Assembly: GCA_035235625.1 (NCBI GenBank)
Contig: CP141143.1
Location: forward strand, 5,066,501-5,130,500
Origin: Saururus chinensis
Lineage: Eukaryota; Streptophyta; Magnoliopsida; Piperales; Saururaceae
Direction: 5' to 3'
Length of the DNA: 64,000 nucleotides
The notes under the pieces were generated by a model. That model was given only the letters and a program-made list of their open reading frames with translations. It had not been told where the DNA came from and searched no databases. The translations under genes and the position numbers were made by a program. This document shows, piece after piece, positions 38,129 through 52,046 of this stretch. Numbering within the stretch: position 1 is the stretch's first letter; each line of letters opens with the position of its first letter.

Positions 38129-41100
38129 ATGAGGATCGTTGACGTTCTTAACGAAGACGGCAGCATGCCGTCGGAGACTCTCGGAAGAAGAAGTGAGGAA
38201 AAATCTTCTCTTTTGTCTTCCTCGCCAAGGTTTCTTCTTTCCCGACTGCTGGCGTCGATCAAGCCGAGTAAGAAGGCGGGTGTAGGCACTGATCTGATCG
38301 TACAGGTTGAGTCGGCTGATCGTATTCACGCCATTGTTGGGTGTTCTCATCGTGGTTGTCCGGGAAATGATGAGATGGGCAGTGGGTCCGGGGGGATTGT
38401 CCATGGGCTGAAGAGGTTTTGGAAGAACAAATGTTTCCGGTTACCGAAGCTGAATTTCCTGAAGAGTGGCCAACTTTATGGGCTTATGAGTGATAAGCAT
38501 GATGACCAAGCCTTGCCTTCAAAAGTTATTTGTGAAAGGACTGAACCCACCTTCCAGAATAGCTTCCAGAGTTGGGAGAATGATTCATCCGATTACCCCA
38601 TGGCTCCCTGTTCAAAATCTACTCAGACATCTAGCCCATCAGGTATATCTTATGTTCTATTGCCAAAAAAAAGCAAACTCTCTTATGTGCTTATGAACTT
38701 CTTGTTGCGTTGGGTTCTCTTATCTCTTGTTTACTTCTTTAGTTTTTAAGTTTACTCCCACCGTACTTTACTGAAAGGTATAGCTTCCGTGAGTATGTGG
38801 ATATGTCTTCAGTTTCCTTACAATCATATTTTAGTCTTTGTTTTTTATACAAAACTGATATTCTTAGTCAAAACTATATATTTCACCATATAGCCCGTTA
38901 TTGGAGTCTGAATGAGATTCTCAAAGCTTTTGCCCCTCCCGAGCTCTGCAAGCTCTCCAAAAATTATAATAAGACTTCTTCCAATGCATTTTTATTCATA
39001 ATTAAATGCTCTAAGCACGTAATTCAAATTTTAAAAAATTCGTGATTTCTATTTCCTACATTCCGTAGTACAGCGTTCCTAGTTAACACTGGATCTGTTT
39101 TTCTCCAGGAGCTTTTCTAGAAGGTTCATCTTTCCACTTTGGCATTGGAGTTGGTTTAGCTTTCATTCTTGCTAATAACATGATGGAGTGCAACAAGATG
39201 GCGGAGTTGCGAAAGCAAATGGAAGTGTTGCTTAAAGACATAAAGTATGAAATATTGAAAAAGGAAGAAACTTATGAACTTACAAAAACATACATGAACC
39301 CATCTTATGCTGGTTCTTCTTCCAACATGTTAGTTGCTGAACTTCCGGCGTTTCATCCAAAATCTGGAAGTGAAAACAACATTGATAAATTGGAAGCCGA
39401 ACTTGAAGCCGAACTAGAACTGCTACAGCTGAACATTGAAGGTGAAAATTGGGAGCGTCCTGTGCAAGAGTTCACGGAGGTATGATTTTATTTAGTGTTC
39501 ATTTTATGAGGTGACGATGAAATTAAATGGCTTTCTAGTACAACTTTGTACTGATAGTCCATCATTATTTGTGGACTTAATATGATCGTGCTTATACCCA
39601 CATTTTGCTGTTATTGGGATTTTTCAAAAAACTTGGATGTGCGGTCAGATTTTAATTTAAATTATTTCAGTTGTCAATTCAAGAAGAAAAGTTTAGAAGT
39701 GTTACATTTGTTCTTTTTATCCTCAACTAGATAATATTATATCTTATTTAGGATGTGGCTTGACTCTTGAGTATCTTTATGTTCCTAAGCATGTATATTC
39801 TTCATATTTTTATTTGCACATCATTCTTCACAAATTCATAACCCTCTGTTCTTGTACATCTTTTGGATCACAAAAAGATCGTTTGAGCTTTTCTAGTTCT
39901 CTGTAATCTAAGTGGAGTTTTCAAGATGCTGTGCAGAATTTGTGAGTTATCTCCCAACCAAAGTTTCTATAATAAGATAGATGATAATTGTGATGATGAT
40001 GAGGAAGAGGAAGAGGAGTCGTTACATCCATGGATGTCCCTCTGAGCATGAAGATTGGAAAGGAATTTGTTTGTCAGTGTTTGTATGAGAGAGAGAAAGA
40101 TGCCAGTGGAAGCTGGTAGTGCTTTAAGGGTCAGCTAGGTAACCCCTCCCCCCCTTTCTCCGCCCCTTGTTTAATCATCGGATGGGTGCCCACAAGGCGA
40201 ATCGAAAGAGGACCATCAAACATAAGGGCCCACAAATTTTAGACCCATTTGTCGATTAGTAGCACGCCTCCCCCCCCCCCCAATCATAAAATCGGGGCTG
40301 AGATGAGGACACTTAATCTAGCTCAATCAAAGGGCAACTCACTCTAGCATCTCTCTCTCTCATGTATCCTTCTGTTGTCAAATGCTGCAAATTATGCTGT
40401 TGAGAGACCACGGCAAGTAATTGCGTAAGCAATAATGAAGCTCAATTGAAATGTTTGCATCATTCTGAATATGAAGTATATGGTCCTAAATAAGGCATTT
40501 CAGCACGCTCACTAAATTCAGCACCCACAAAGTTGTTGCCTGTTATGTGATCTTTTTAGTATAAAAGTGAAGCTGGGTTAGTAGGCACGGCATATAATGT
40601 CGTTCTCGTATTTGGTATTGACTTTCTTACCAAATCCGTGATAGGTTTGGTGAGGACAATTGAATTTGTAGTCAATGAGGTGATTTTTTTGGCGTGGCTA
40701 AATAGTGATGTTCATAAAGTAGTTGCTAAATATCTGCCATACTGTGCGTTTATTCGTATATTTTACTCTTTAAAGCTTTGAATTCAGTATACACTATCAT
40801 TTTAAATAGTGTATCTTGCATTGCCTCGTTTGTTTTATCAAAATTTAGAGACATTTCTCTTTTCCTTTTAGAAATTGCAGGTTAATATCGGGAGTATGGC
40901 TCCTCGTATAACTCAAGGTGGGAACTTCAGGGAGGTGGAAAGCTCTCGGGAGGAAGTTTGTACTGGGGATATTTATGGCGTTTCTCCATATGAACTGGAG
41001 AGAAAGTTGCATCAGCTTATAGAGACTAGACAGCAAGATCAAATCGTTGAGCTGGAATCTGCTCTGGAACGTGCTGAAAAATTGCTTCATGAGAAAGAAA

Positions 41101-41162
41101 TGGAGATACGTTGGTGGCAAGAACAAGGCATTATTACGCTTTCGCCTACCAAGCTGGAATAA
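38129..41162 (+). CDS. POLAR-like: POLAR-like stomatal-lineage polarity protein, 3 exons, 391 aa
   Basis: Plant-specific protein related to POLAR (polar localization during asymmetric division and redistribution), which in Arabidopsis marks and scaffolds the polar cortex of dividing stomatal-lineage cells. Exons: 38129-38642, 39109-39479, 40872-41162, GT-AG introns, phases consistent. The start MRIVDVLNEDGS resembles family members. Exon 1 encodes a Ser- and basic-rich region. Exon 2 opens with a Gly-rich hydrophobic stretch (FHFGIGVGLAFILANN) followed by coiled-coil with KLEAELEAELELLQLN. Exon 3 carries the C-terminal box YGVSPYELERKLHQLIETRQ and a Glu-rich helix ending EKEMEIRWW, the clearest family signature. 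The exon 3 acceptor could instead be nine bases downstream (TTGCAG at 40875-40880), removing Lys-Leu-Gln. A possible alternative last exon lies at 39926-40045. Ortholog versus POLAR-LIKE paralog is not resolved. Confidence 0.85.
39926..40045 (+). other. Possible alternative terminal exon of the POLAR-like gene
   Basis: Preceded by TTTTCAAG, a possible acceptor, and in phase 0 with exon 2, this 39-codon frame begins MLCRICELSPNQ, runs through DDNCDDDEEEEEE and stops at 40043-40045. It would replace the C-terminal POLAR box by an acidic tail. No transcript evidence is available; chance is possible. Confidence 0.3.
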
Positions 41163-44100
41163 AGCGTTGGCTGACCTACAGGAGTAGGAAGAGAGTTTAA
41201 AATACAAGGGAAATATGGTTAGATTTTCTGTTGGAAGGGAGTTTTTGTCGGTGTAAATATCGTAATGAATCAGGGATGGATGAATCATTATTAAATTGTT
41301 ATGGGGGCGGCAGACATGTAATTAGCACGTAGTTGTAATGAATCCAGCAACGAGTTATGACCAACAAGACAAGCAATCCTCTCAGGGACAAGGTTTTTTT
41401 TAAGCTACAATTTATTTCATCTCGTACCTAAAACTTATATGACTGATGTCATAGTGCTTCTACCGTTTAGACAAATTGGCTGGCGACACCTTGCAAGTGT
41501 GGAAGATTATTTGCTGCCGGTGAGCGGTCACCGCTTAGGCACATGTGGAAGGCGATCACCGTCATGTACGTCGCATGTTGTAATTTTCTAAATGTTTCTT
41601 ATGAAAGGCTATATTATAATCAGTGATGTTAACCCGAACCCGATATCATATAAGAAAATTGTGACCCAAACTTGACCTATTTGACTTGAATAGAATAAAA
41701 AATATTTTTAAAAATATTTTTTAAAATATTTTTTAAAATAATATTAAAAAATATAAAAAAAATTTAAATTTTATATTTATAATTATATTCGGGTCAAGTC
41801 AGGTTGAATTACCTAAAACCCAAATATAAAATTAAACCCGACCCAAATAATTATTCGGATCAATTTTTAAAAATCAAACCTGACCCATTAAGGTCAGGTC
41901 AAGTCGTGTTTTACCATTTACCGGGCAGTCGACCATGTGAGCTTTGACAGAAAACCGAAATTGAACGGTATGATTATTTTAGGCACTGTACACACCGATA
42001 TTATGCATGGTACAATTATTTTGGGCACTGTATACATCTTACATTGAAAACATAAATAAGCTCTTGGACTTCTGAACAATTACTTTTGAGTTTCTACTTC
42101 TAATTTAACAATATTAACGATATTGATTACTTACCCATAAATTAACAATATTAACATAATATTGGGAAATAGTCAAAACCAATGGATCATATACTAATTT
42201 ACCCAATACATATAATGTATGGGGGTATATGCTTGAGGGGATTAGTAGTATCACTGTCATCAAAGACCAGGTGGATTGCCTTACCCTAACTAACCGTTCC
42301 TAAGGACTTTCGATGCTCCTTCGTTATAAAATACTCCAGCCATTCTGTTTAAGCAAACAAGCGGACTTGCCCCTAAACTTGATATGAAAACCACATTTGA
42401 TAAAAGTAACTTCTTTCTTAATGGTGCCCAAAAAATGGTGCAAATAAAAACTTCTTTCTTAGCCTCACGAAGGGCTAGAAGTTGGAAAGTCGATACTTAC
42501 CTGGGCTGGGTTAATCTGTGATAAGAAAGGCCAATGGCCTAGGCCAATTGCCTCCATTGCACATGCTGGAGGAGAAGCTTTTTTTGGGTGTGTTTATATG
42601 TAAAAGACCCGTTGGGATGAGCTGGGGATCATGTGCATTTGTATGAGCCCTTGTATCGTAGGCCATCAAATATGAATCTAATAGCAAACATAGCTCCCAG
42701 GGTAAGGCAGGTTTGAATTACCCCCCTTGCACCTTCAGGATTTCTATGCACAGGCTCTAACAATTTGAATTGTTAGACAGTGGACTACAGTCGGATTTTC
42801 TGACAATCAGACTCGGATGAACAGTCAGACTGACAAAAACTTGGACAAGCAGACAATCAAGTATTGAGTATGTCATATTATCTGACGAGTATCAAAATGC
42901 GTGGACAACCTGACAAACACTTGTTCTACTGGCCGACTTCCGGTCCTCCAATATTTCAAAATGACCTGAAATGGTTGCCGAAGTCAGTGAAAATCCTCCA
43001 CCGCGGCCTTGAATCCCTCCAATTCCATCAATGCACACACCGCCCCGATGAGTAAGCGCAAAGTGCCAAGATGCGGGTGGGGGAATGTCACGAGACTCGG
43101 GGCGTGCGTGGGAAGCCATGTGACCTGAACCTCTGAAACTCGGTTTTTTGCTGTATGTCAGCGGTGGCCCATTCCACGTATTTCATAAAGAACACGCTTG
43201 GACTTTGTGGAGCGGTGGGCACTCAAGGTTAAAGGGTGGTGATAGAATAATCGGTCAAATAATGTAGCTAGGCATGTCTACTAAGTTTCCCAATTTGTAT
43301 GCCATTTTCACAGTGATCAGCTACTGGATTAGGGCGTCTCATAGTCACTAGTGGGAGTTGCACTGCCCAAATGATGATACGTTATTATAGTCTATTCTCT
43401 TAGCTCGTGGGAGAAATTATCAGTAGGCGTGGAATGGCCATGATCATAAATCATGATTTCACTTCCATTCTTTTGGAAGATTTTAAGGGGTGGGTGCAAA
43501 GAGTTTCTTCCTCCACCTCCCAGCATCATTCAAGGCATTCACAGTCCTCCCTTTTCTTTTCTTTTATCTGGTCACGGCTGCCATGCGGCCATGACGCCAC
43601 CAGCCCCTTTCATTGGTTTCACACACACTATACGATTATGTCTTCCGCACAACATGGCAGTAGCTGCTTCTAGTCAACATAACAAGATTGTCAGAGATGT
43701 CCTTTCCTTCTCTGGATCAGACCTACCCATATGAAATCATCTTCAGAAATACAAATTGCTATATATGTTTTTCATTACCCCGAATTTCTGTGTGACAATG
43801 ATCTTTCTGATATTAACAACTTACCCAATGAGTGACGAGTTTTTAAGTAAGAAGAAGGCTTGCATTTCGAAAGCAACTTGGACCATATGAAGAGGGGAAG
43901 TTTGGTCATACGCAATGGAGCAAGTTATGGCATGGTTTTCGTCATCCTTGTAGAAAATCAGTCACCCTCAATTTGCAGTAAAATCACCAAACAGACTCAT
44001 TAAGTCCGCCAACAGCTGTGATATCATCAGCCAACCGTTGATTTCATTCATTTCTATTTATGAAAGAAGCCACCTTCTGCTTCGCTTTGTTTTTATTATT

Positions 44101-44634
44101 GGTCTCTGTGTCCCTCTCTGAGTCTCTGCAAGACTGCAACTCTGAGTGTTTTTTTGTGGAGCAATTTAGCAACCATATGAAAGTTGGAGATACCCCCTCT
44201 ATCTAAGAGACAAAGGAGATACCTTTCAGTTGGTCTTTGTTTTGTCCTCGCCCATTCGCTAAAACCAGCACTCGTGAGCTCACGACCACTGCAAAATTTA
44301 CCCAAAAGGTAATCTCTGTTCTCACTTCTCAGGCTTGGCTAAATCACCTTCGCTTGCGTGGTGATTTTCAATTTCTGGGTCGGGCATATGGGTGTTCTTC
44401 TTCTGGGTTCCATGAAAGCCAATAAAAGTTTCTTCATTCAGTAGCCCAAAGCTCCCACCTTGTGTTTTTTTTCCTGCGAATGGCTGCTGTAGGATGGAGC
44501 ATTTTCGAGGAGTAAGTGTCGTTAGAGATACAAAACCTTTGTATCACGCCCCGGTGTCTTCTTGGTTGAGGAAAGTTCGGGAGAAGAGACATTTGGGTGT
44601 TCTTCCTTTTTCAATCGCCATCCATTTTTCTGAG
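41163..44634. other. Intergenic sequence and 5' leader of the receptor kinase gene
   Basis: No gene recognised. A GACCCGAACCCGA/GGTCAGGTCAAG-rich AT-interrupted segment at 41620-41935 resembles 35750-35925 and may be a decayed transposon. The last 300-500 bp probably hold the promoter and leader of the LRR kinase, possibly with a leader intron. Confidence 0.5.
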
Positions 44635-47202
44635 ATGGGGATTCGTTTGCTTGGTCGGTTTTTAGCTTTGGCTCTCTTGTTTGAGCTTTCGGTGTCTCAG
44701 CAACCTAACACCGATGACTTCTTCGTCTCAAACTTCCTGCAGAAACTGAGTCCTTTATCGTCGGAATACGATTTCTCATCACCTGTCTGTTCATGGGAAG
44801 GAGTTTTTTGTGATTCCCAGGGACATGTCACACAGTTGGGATTCTCTGCTTTGGGCCTCTCTGGTCTGATTCCTGAAAACAGCATTGGTAAGCTGACCAA
44901 GCTTCAATCTTTAGACCTCAGCAATAACAAAATAGCTGGTGTTTCGTCTGATTTTTGGAGCCTTGGTCCCACTCTCAGGAGCCTCAACCTCTCTTGCAAC
45001 AGGATTAATGGCACTCTCGCAAACAATCTGGGCAACTTTGGGCTGTTGGAGCACCTCGACTTGTCCTGCAACAACTATTCTGGTAGCATACCCGAGGCTA
45101 TTAGCTCCACTTCAGCTCTGCAGCTCCTCAATCTCAGTGGAAACAGTTTCGAAGGGGAAATTCCAGCTGTGATTATAAACTGCAAATCTCTGGTTTCCGT
45201 GGATCTCTCGTCCAATCGGCTTACTGGAACCATTCCGGAAGGGTTTGGAGCTGCTTTTACAGAGTTGAGAGAGCTGAATCTTGCTGGGAACGGGCTATAT
45301 GGTAGCATTTCTGAAATTTCGGGCCTGAGGTCCTTAAGAAATTTAAATCTCTCTGCAAATGCGTTCATGGGTTCTGTGAAGAGTGCTTTTCAGCAGTCAA
45401 TGCAGATTTTAGATTTGCGCAAGAACCAGTTTCAAGGTCACATATCTCAGGTACATTTCAACTCAAGCTTTAACTGGTCTACAATGGTGTTCCTTGACTT
45501 ATCTGAAAACCAACTCAGTGGAGAAATATTCCTTGTCTTGGAGCAAGCTCAATCTCTTGTACATCTAAACCTTGCTCATAATAGATTTTCTCACCAAAAT
45601 TTCCCACAGCTAGAAAAACTTTCGAGTCTCAAGTATCTTAATCTATCAGGGACCAATCTTCAAGGCCCAATTCCTTTTGAAGTTTCAAAACTCGCTAACC
45701 TAACAACTCTAGACCTTTCTCAAAACCATCTTAGTGGTCATGTTCCTGATCTGAACGGCCATAACTTTCTTGTCCTTGACCTTTCCGTTAACAATCTTAC
45801 TGGCGAATTTCCATTACAGCTGATTCAGAAGCTTCCTGAAATGGAGAAGTACAACTTCTCCTACAATAACTTCACTCTCTGCGCTTCACGAATTTCCCCT
45901 GACACGTTCCGGTCGATCTTTTTCGGGTCCCAAGACAACTGCCCCATTGCTGCAAATCCTGGACACATCAGGAATAAAGGATCAAAACACAGGGGCCTCA
46001 AGCTTGCTCTGGCTCTAACCTTTTCCATATTTTGTTTAGCTGTGGGTTTCTTGTGTTTAGTATTTGCATGCCGAAGAAAGAGCAATTCCTGGACAGTTAA
46101 GCAAGTGCCCTACAACGAAGAGCCAAGCACATCTGGTCCCTACTCATTTCAGACTGATTCTACGACATGGGTGGCAGATGTTAAGAGTGCTACATCAGTC
46201 CCTGTGGTTATATTTGACAAGCCTTTGCTGAGTTTCACATTTGCAGATCTCTTATCAGTGACTTCCCATTTCGACCGAGGGACTCTATTGGCTGAAGGTA
46301 GGTTTGGGCCTGTTTACAGGGGCTTTCTACCTGGAGGGACCCATATTGCCGTCAAAGTCTTGGTACGAGGGTCCACCATGACTGACCAAGAGGCTGCCAA
46401 GGAGCTTGAATATCTGGGTCGGATCAAGCACCAAAATCTCGTTCCTTTGATCGGCTATTGCTTGGCTGGGGAACAGAGAATCGCAATCTATGAATACATG
46501 GAGAATGGGAACTTGCAAAATCTGCTTCATGATCTACCTTTAGGGGTCCCCCGTACTGAAGATTGGAGTACTGATACTTGGGAAGAGGATGGAAATGCTG
46601 GTCAGAGTCCGGCTATAACGTCATCAGAAGGACTAACAACTTGGGTGTTCAGACACAAAATAGCTCTTGGAACAGCTCGATCCTTGGCTTTTCTGCACCA
46701 TGGATGCTTCCCACAGATAATTCACCGAGATGTCAAGGCTAGTAGTGTTTATCTGGGTCCTGAATTGGAACCTAGATTATCAGACTTTGGGCTGTCAAAG
46801 ATCTTTGGAAGCAATCTTGCTGATGAACTGACGAGAGCATCATCTGGTTATACACCTCCTGAGCTGTCTAATGCCGATGAAATGGGGATTGCAACGTCCA
46901 AGTCAGATGTCTATGGATTCGGGGTTGTTTTGTTCGAGTTGATTACAGGGAAGAAACCGTTAGGAGATGAATACCCAGACGAAAAAGATGCCACATTAGT
47001 GAGTTGGATGAGGGCTTTGGTTAGGAAAAACCAAGGATCAAGAGCTATTGATCCAAAAATTCGTGCGACAGGATCAGAACAACAAATAGTGGAAGCTTTG
47101 AGAATTGGGTATCTGTGCACCGCTGATTTGCCTGCCAAGAGGCCAGACATGCATCAAATTGTCGGGTTATTGAAGGATATCGAGCCAGGGCATAGCCAGT
47201 GA
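44635..47202 (+). CDS. LRR receptor-like kinase, At2g24230 type, single exon, 855 aa
   Basis: Plasma-membrane leucine-rich-repeat receptor-like protein. The start at 44635 was chosen because it gives a clean signal peptide ([21 protein letters not shown]); the frame is open from 44494 but the extra 47 residues look like leader. The LRR N-terminal cap [14 protein letters not shown] is followed by about 13-14 repeats of the LxLSxNxxxGxIP type to about residue 430. A transmembrane segment lies near residues 454-481 ([20 protein letters not shown]), then the kinase domain from about 545. It has the glycine loop [16 protein letters not shown] lysine near 573, [11 protein letters not shown] near 697 and SDFGLSK near 717. 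The catalytic-loop Asn after HRDVK is Ser, and the APE motif reads PPE, so kinase activity may be reduced. Length and overall sequence match the At2g24230 subgroup (about 853 aa from memory). Confidence 0.93.
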   Translation: MGIRLLGRFLALALLFELSVSQQPNTDDFFVSNFLQKLSPLSSEYDFSSPVCSWEGVFCDSQGHVTQLGFSALGLSGLIPENSIGKLTKLQSLDLSNNKIAGVSSDFWSLGPTLRSLNLSCNRINGTLANNLGNFGLLEHLDLSCNNYSGSIPEAISSTSALQLLNLSGNSFEGEIPAVIINCKSLVSVDLSSNRLTGTIPEGFGAAFTELRELNLAGNGLYGSISEISGLRSLRNLNLSANAFMGSVKSAFQQSMQILDLRKNQFQGHISQVHFNSSFNWSTMVFLDLSENQLSGEIFLVLEQAQSLVHLNLAHNRFSHQNFPQLEKLSSLKYLNLSGTNLQGPIPFEVSKLANLTTLDLSQNHLSGHVPDLNGHNFLVLDLSVNNLTGEFPLQLIQKLPEMEKYNFSYNNFTLCASRISPDTFRSIFFGSQDNCPIAANPGHIRNKGSKHRGLKLALALTFSIFCLAVGFLCLVFACRRKSNSWTVKQVPYNEEPSTSGPYSFQTDSTTWVADVKSATSVPVVIFDKPLLSFTFADLLSVTSHFDRGTLLAEGRFGPVYRGFLPGGTHIAVKVLVRGSTMTDQEAAKELEYLGRIKHQNLVPLIGYCLAGEQRIAIYEYMENGNLQNLLHDLPLGVPRTEDWSTDTWEEDGNAGQSPAITSSEGLTTWVFRHKIALGTARSLAFLHHGCFPQIIHRDVKASSVYLGPELEPRLSDFGLSKIFGSNLADELTRASSGYTPPELSNADEMGIATSKSDVYGFGVVLFELITGKKPLGDEYPDEKDATLVSWMRALVRKNQGSRAIDPKIRATGSEQQIVEALRIGYLCTADLPAKRPDMHQIVGLLKDIEPGHSQ

Positions 47203-50200
47203 AGAGATGATGTAGAAGTTCGATTTATCCTTCTTTCCTTTTTTTTGTTCACGTTTACATTTATGATTGGTTCATGTTGCCATTGAATCCAAATTGTACA
47301 GTAGTTGTGATATTAATTTGAAGGTGATTCATTTTTTTTTACTTTGATAGACAGTTGTTGATGATCCCAAGTTGTTTCACTAGGACTCCCATAGCAGCAA
47401 GGCAATTATAGACTCGGCATCAGTAATTTGGCTGTAGTGCTAGTTTTCTTTTTCTTGTGCTGTCAAATAACCAAGTCATTTTTTTTAGACTGCCTTCCAA
47501 CTCGTGTGCTATTTGGCCTCACATGTGAAGAGTTATGTCATCACCTTCACAGGTAAGCAAATTTACCTGATATCTGCAGCCTGAGGTCATCCATTCGTAC
47601 ATGGGATCATCTGTCCAAGTTCCTTTTTTTTCTGTTGGCAATATCTGTCCAAGTTCCTGTCATGTAAAATTTATCCCTTCCCTTCGAATTTTTTCGTCTC
47701 TTTCTAAGCAAAAAATTAAAGAAAGAAAGAAAAAGGCCTTCGTACATGCTAAGGCCATCAGTTTGTTAAGTGTCAATCATTTTACTTAAATCTGTAGGTA
47801 AGTGCTGTTGCTAGGGTTATTTTTGTTTCTCAGCAAAGTGAAGTTTGTAGTTAATATCACAGAAGGCATTCTTTTGTAGCCCCCAAATAACCAGGACTTT
47901 CATGATGTGTAACTTTTATTGATTGTGAATGTGAAGTGGCTTGTGGCAACCATAAAACTTCTGGGTCCCGTCTGTCGCCAACTTACTACGAAATCAAACG
48001 ACGATGATGTCTGGCTTTCATGTTCGTTGACACGCTCTCATATCATGGAGACCGAAATAACCCGAGTCATGCTGTGATGGCATGGCCTCCATGTAGGGTG
48101 AGGTTTGCGTTGAGGAATTTCCTATTTAATGCAATGAAACTTGCTTATAAACTGTTGGATAAATGTTTATTTCAAAGTGTTTGCATTTGAAACAAAGAGG
48201 AAATCGCATTGGTTGGTGGTTCCTTTTCTTTTCTAGAATTGGGATGGAAGAAGCGTTGGGCGATGCCACAGCACCGGGCATCCCTTGGATTGCTGCTGTT
48301 TTACGCATGATTTCGGTTGAAAGAGTCTGATATCAGCACTCTTCTCCGTAATAGTTCTACCGATTTCATTACTAAAGAAAGAAATAACCGATTAATGCAA
48401 GTCCTACCCTCGAATTTCCTTTTTCTTTTCTTTGCTGAATTCCTTGTTGTGGACAACTATATGTTGAATTTTGTGGTGTCTAGTGGGTCCCACAAATATA
48501 TAAGCGATTTATGTATGACTGTCAAAGTTTAGTTAAAGTCGATTGGTTTGGTTCAAATTAATTCAAAGGTTTTGAGGTGGTTTGGTTTATATATATATAT
48601 ATAAAGAGTGTGCTTCATTCATATCCATCAGTTAGGGAGCATGATGACCCTCTTACCAGTTGTGAAATCTATAAACACTTATGAAGCCCCTTAGAGAGAG
48701 AATACTAATCCTTCTCCTACACTATGTTTTTCTCTTCCCATAAAGAGACTTTAGACAGCAGAAATTCTCAATTATTTTGAGTTCAAGTGTGGCTTATTGA
48801 AGTGTACTCTAAGTCTGACAAAGAGGTTCGTTGTATCTGATAAGTAGATTGCATATTTGCTTCAAAGTTAAACCGTTTACCCTGTGTTTCAGCAGGCTCT
48901 TGCTATGATTTTCAATACAAAACTAACACTTGCCTTCTTTAGATTTCTAAAATATTTTCAACACTACATAGTAGGATCAGGGCAGAATTAATAGGAAGGT
49001 GAATACAAAGTTCTACCAGAACCTAAACAAGATGTTAAAATGTTGTTAACATGCTAGGTACATGTTGCTAATATTCTTATTCGTGCACTAGCCACAACTG
49101 ATTAGTGCTGGAAGAGAAGCTTGATTGACGTCACATATTCTTTTTACGAGTATTCCTAATAAAATTTGTCCAATTGACTAAACGAAATGTTGAAAATCGT
49201 ACTTGTGTTGTGTAGAACCTGAGACCAGAGATAGCATATTTACAGCTCATGATAATGAGTAGTCTAATCGGGCGTCTTCAATGTTTTCTTTATTGTTTGG
49301 TATATGAACATGCATATACTTAAATTTGATATGACACTTCATACGGAGTCTCCCAACGTACACAATCCTAAAAGTTTTCCACGAGACCAATCAAGGTCAT
49401 ATCAATGTGTTGTCCTGTTTACATGGGTTTGAATCAATTAGTCTCTCCCTTCCACTTAATACTCCCAATTATAAAACTTAAATGAACTACTAAAGTGGGA
49501 CGGAGGGAATATTACTTATTTACGTAAGATTAATAAGGCGGTAATATCATGTAATATTTTTTATTGAAAAAACCTATGATTAAGCTTTATATAAATGTGA
49601 GAAGATTTTTGAACAGTGGGCCTATGGCCATAGCCGGTGGCAAGATGCCTCCATTGCCTGCTCAGTGTTTAAGATTATGTTGTAATAGTCCCGGTAATGC
49701 TGCTAGGTAATGACTTGCAAGTTGCAAGTTGCAAGTCAGGAGACTACATTAATTTTCTCCAATCAGTTTTAAGTTGGAGACGTACAAGTATAACCGTAGT
49801 ACATGTTGGATATTCTCGGTATTACTCTTATTTTATAGGCATTTGTCCTCCACATTAACAATACAAGGCAAACCCAACATACAAACATAGGTAGATCTAG
49901 ACAAAGAACGCAAGCATACATAGAGGTCATTCTTTTAGATTGCAATGTCAATTTTTGAAGCCAATATGCTGGAAACCACATATATGCTCATGAAAGCTTG
50001 ACTTTATCTATGTAAAAAAACTAAAATAAAATGACGGTAACAACATCAAAAAGAGTAGTGGTAATTATATTAAATATAACAACAACAATGATCTTTAGAA
50101 GCAAAATGAGTATTATCATCCATATATGCCAATTAGGCCATTAACAACCTAATAACGATTCAACTTATCAATATTCAATGTACAAATGCAAAATTGAAAA

Positions 50201-51510
50201 AACTCTTATGTTCATTACTTTTTTATTAATGAAAGTTGGTACGTTTGCTTGCCCTTTCACATCCATTCATCTCTTACTAAACTGACAGTATCTAACAAAA
50301 TAGTATGCCAATTTCAATAATGATTTTGTTGGGAAAACTACACAAGTCTCCCTTCTTTATGCTATCCAATAAAAGGACAATTTTACACACACATAATAAT
50401 CTAAATGTTTCATCTGCCTATACCTCCCAATTGTAGGTTATGCAAGTTAACACATCCACAAAGCAATTTTTTTAATGAAGTAATTCAACAAATAGATGGA
50501 AGACTTAAACAAAGAAGATACAAGAAAAGAGTTACAAATTACTTTGATTTATCTTCTTTAAAAAAAGACTAGGCTTATTATAAAAAAATCTTTCATTTAT
50601 TCTATTCACTTGAATCTACAGTGTGAGTTAAGTGATAAGCCACCACATGAGGAGGAAAACTCATCAATAAGCTCCACATAAGGATAAGCTCAACATATTT
50701 AAACAACCATAATTAGCGGTTCTAAAGGTTGAAGCTTCTATCATCTAAGCTACACCCTCGCATTGACCATTCAAAGCCTCAAGCATATTCTTATCGGGGG
50801 ATGCCTAAGGTCATCCTTGGCGTAAAGGTCATCGTTGGCGTTGCCATTTTCCTGCTTACAAAACAATATCAATTTGGGCCAATTGGACAAATTGGGCCTC
50901 TGAGCTAAAAAAAAGCATACTGGATGAGTGTTGGATGAGTCAGGCCCAACAAGTGGGCTATGGCATGTTCAGTTGGAAATGACATTTTTTGTTGGACACC
51001 CTCAACTAATAAAAGCCCATTTTAGACACAATGAAAATTTTAATTTTTAAAGAGTTATATTGATATGCACAGGACGCATAAGGTGCATATACACCCGACG
51101 CATGAGGGCCACATGATTTAGATCACATAACGCATGTTACGAAGGGACCGTAGGTGGCTTTTTATCACCCACCTGTTTTAAGAACCATCTGACGGTCCGA
51201 CGGCTCGCAATACGTACCATCGGCTCCCAATACGTCAAACACGTACTCAAGTGCATAACTTTTTGCTTTCTTAAACGCCTTTTGTGGGTCAATCAACCCT
51301 ACTTCCTTCCTTTTAAATAGAAAATTTTGAGCATGACATGAGGAGCCTTACAAAATGATAATATTTAGATAAACCACCAACTCCGAGAAGATAACTGTCT
51401 TTGAAACAAAAAATAAGCACCAATAATCAATAGAGAGAATTTATATTACAATTGTGAAAGGAAGATACAATATCCTCAAGATTTTTAGTATTGAAGATGT
51501 CAATATCAAC
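47203..51510. other. Intergenic, AT-rich, no gene recognised
   Basis: 3' UTR of the receptor kinase probably extends to about 47300-47400. Beyond that only short frames without domains are seen. A GGGACGGAGGGAATATTA segment at 49496-49513 looks like one end of a Stowaway-like MITE, but a partner end is not clear. Confidence 0.5.
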
Positions 51511-51554
51511 AAAGTCACATTTTACGCAACCATGATTTTAAGTTTGGATATTCA

Positions 51555-52010
51555 AACTTAAAAGAAGAATTAACCAAAGTAGATTCTTAATTTAGTCAAA
51601 TAACTAAAATGTGAGAAAATTTTTACTTTTTACTAAAGGAGACTTACTCACGTGAGAACTTGTAAGTATATGAAAGAATTTTATTTAACTATCATCTTCT
51701 TCATTATATGATAAGCCGACCGAAAAAATATGTCAGATTTGTTACTTAGCCCAGGAAAAAGATGTCTTTTTCTTCTTGTTCTTCTCCTGTACAACGATTT
51801 TTTCTCCTCCTGGGTAGGTTCTTCTTCTTCTTATTTTCATTTTTCTAGTTTAATTCATCTTCTCTGCTTCTTTTCTCTGGTTCTTCACATCTTCAAGCTA
51901 CTTCATCTCCTCTGCTTCTTTTCTTTGGATCTTCAATTTTTTAGGATTTACGTTTTTTAATTTTTTAGTTTTTCAGTTTGACAGTATGTCAGTTTTCCTG
52001 TTTTCCCTTT

Positions 52011-52046
<36 letters not shown>

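Noticed and set aside
35750-41935. GGGTCGGGTT-rich segments at 35750-35925 and 41620-41935 as complete transposons
   Set aside because: The motif is shared, but no terminal repeats or target duplications could be placed.
44494-44634. 47-codon N-terminal extension of the receptor kinase
   Set aside because: The downstream ATG at 44635 gives a proper signal peptide and family-typical length.
49440-49515. Stowaway MITE (GGGACGGAGGGAATATTA end)
   Set aside because: Only one plausible end is visible and no TA-flanked partner was found; similar single ends near 13000 and 58981 were also left uncalled.
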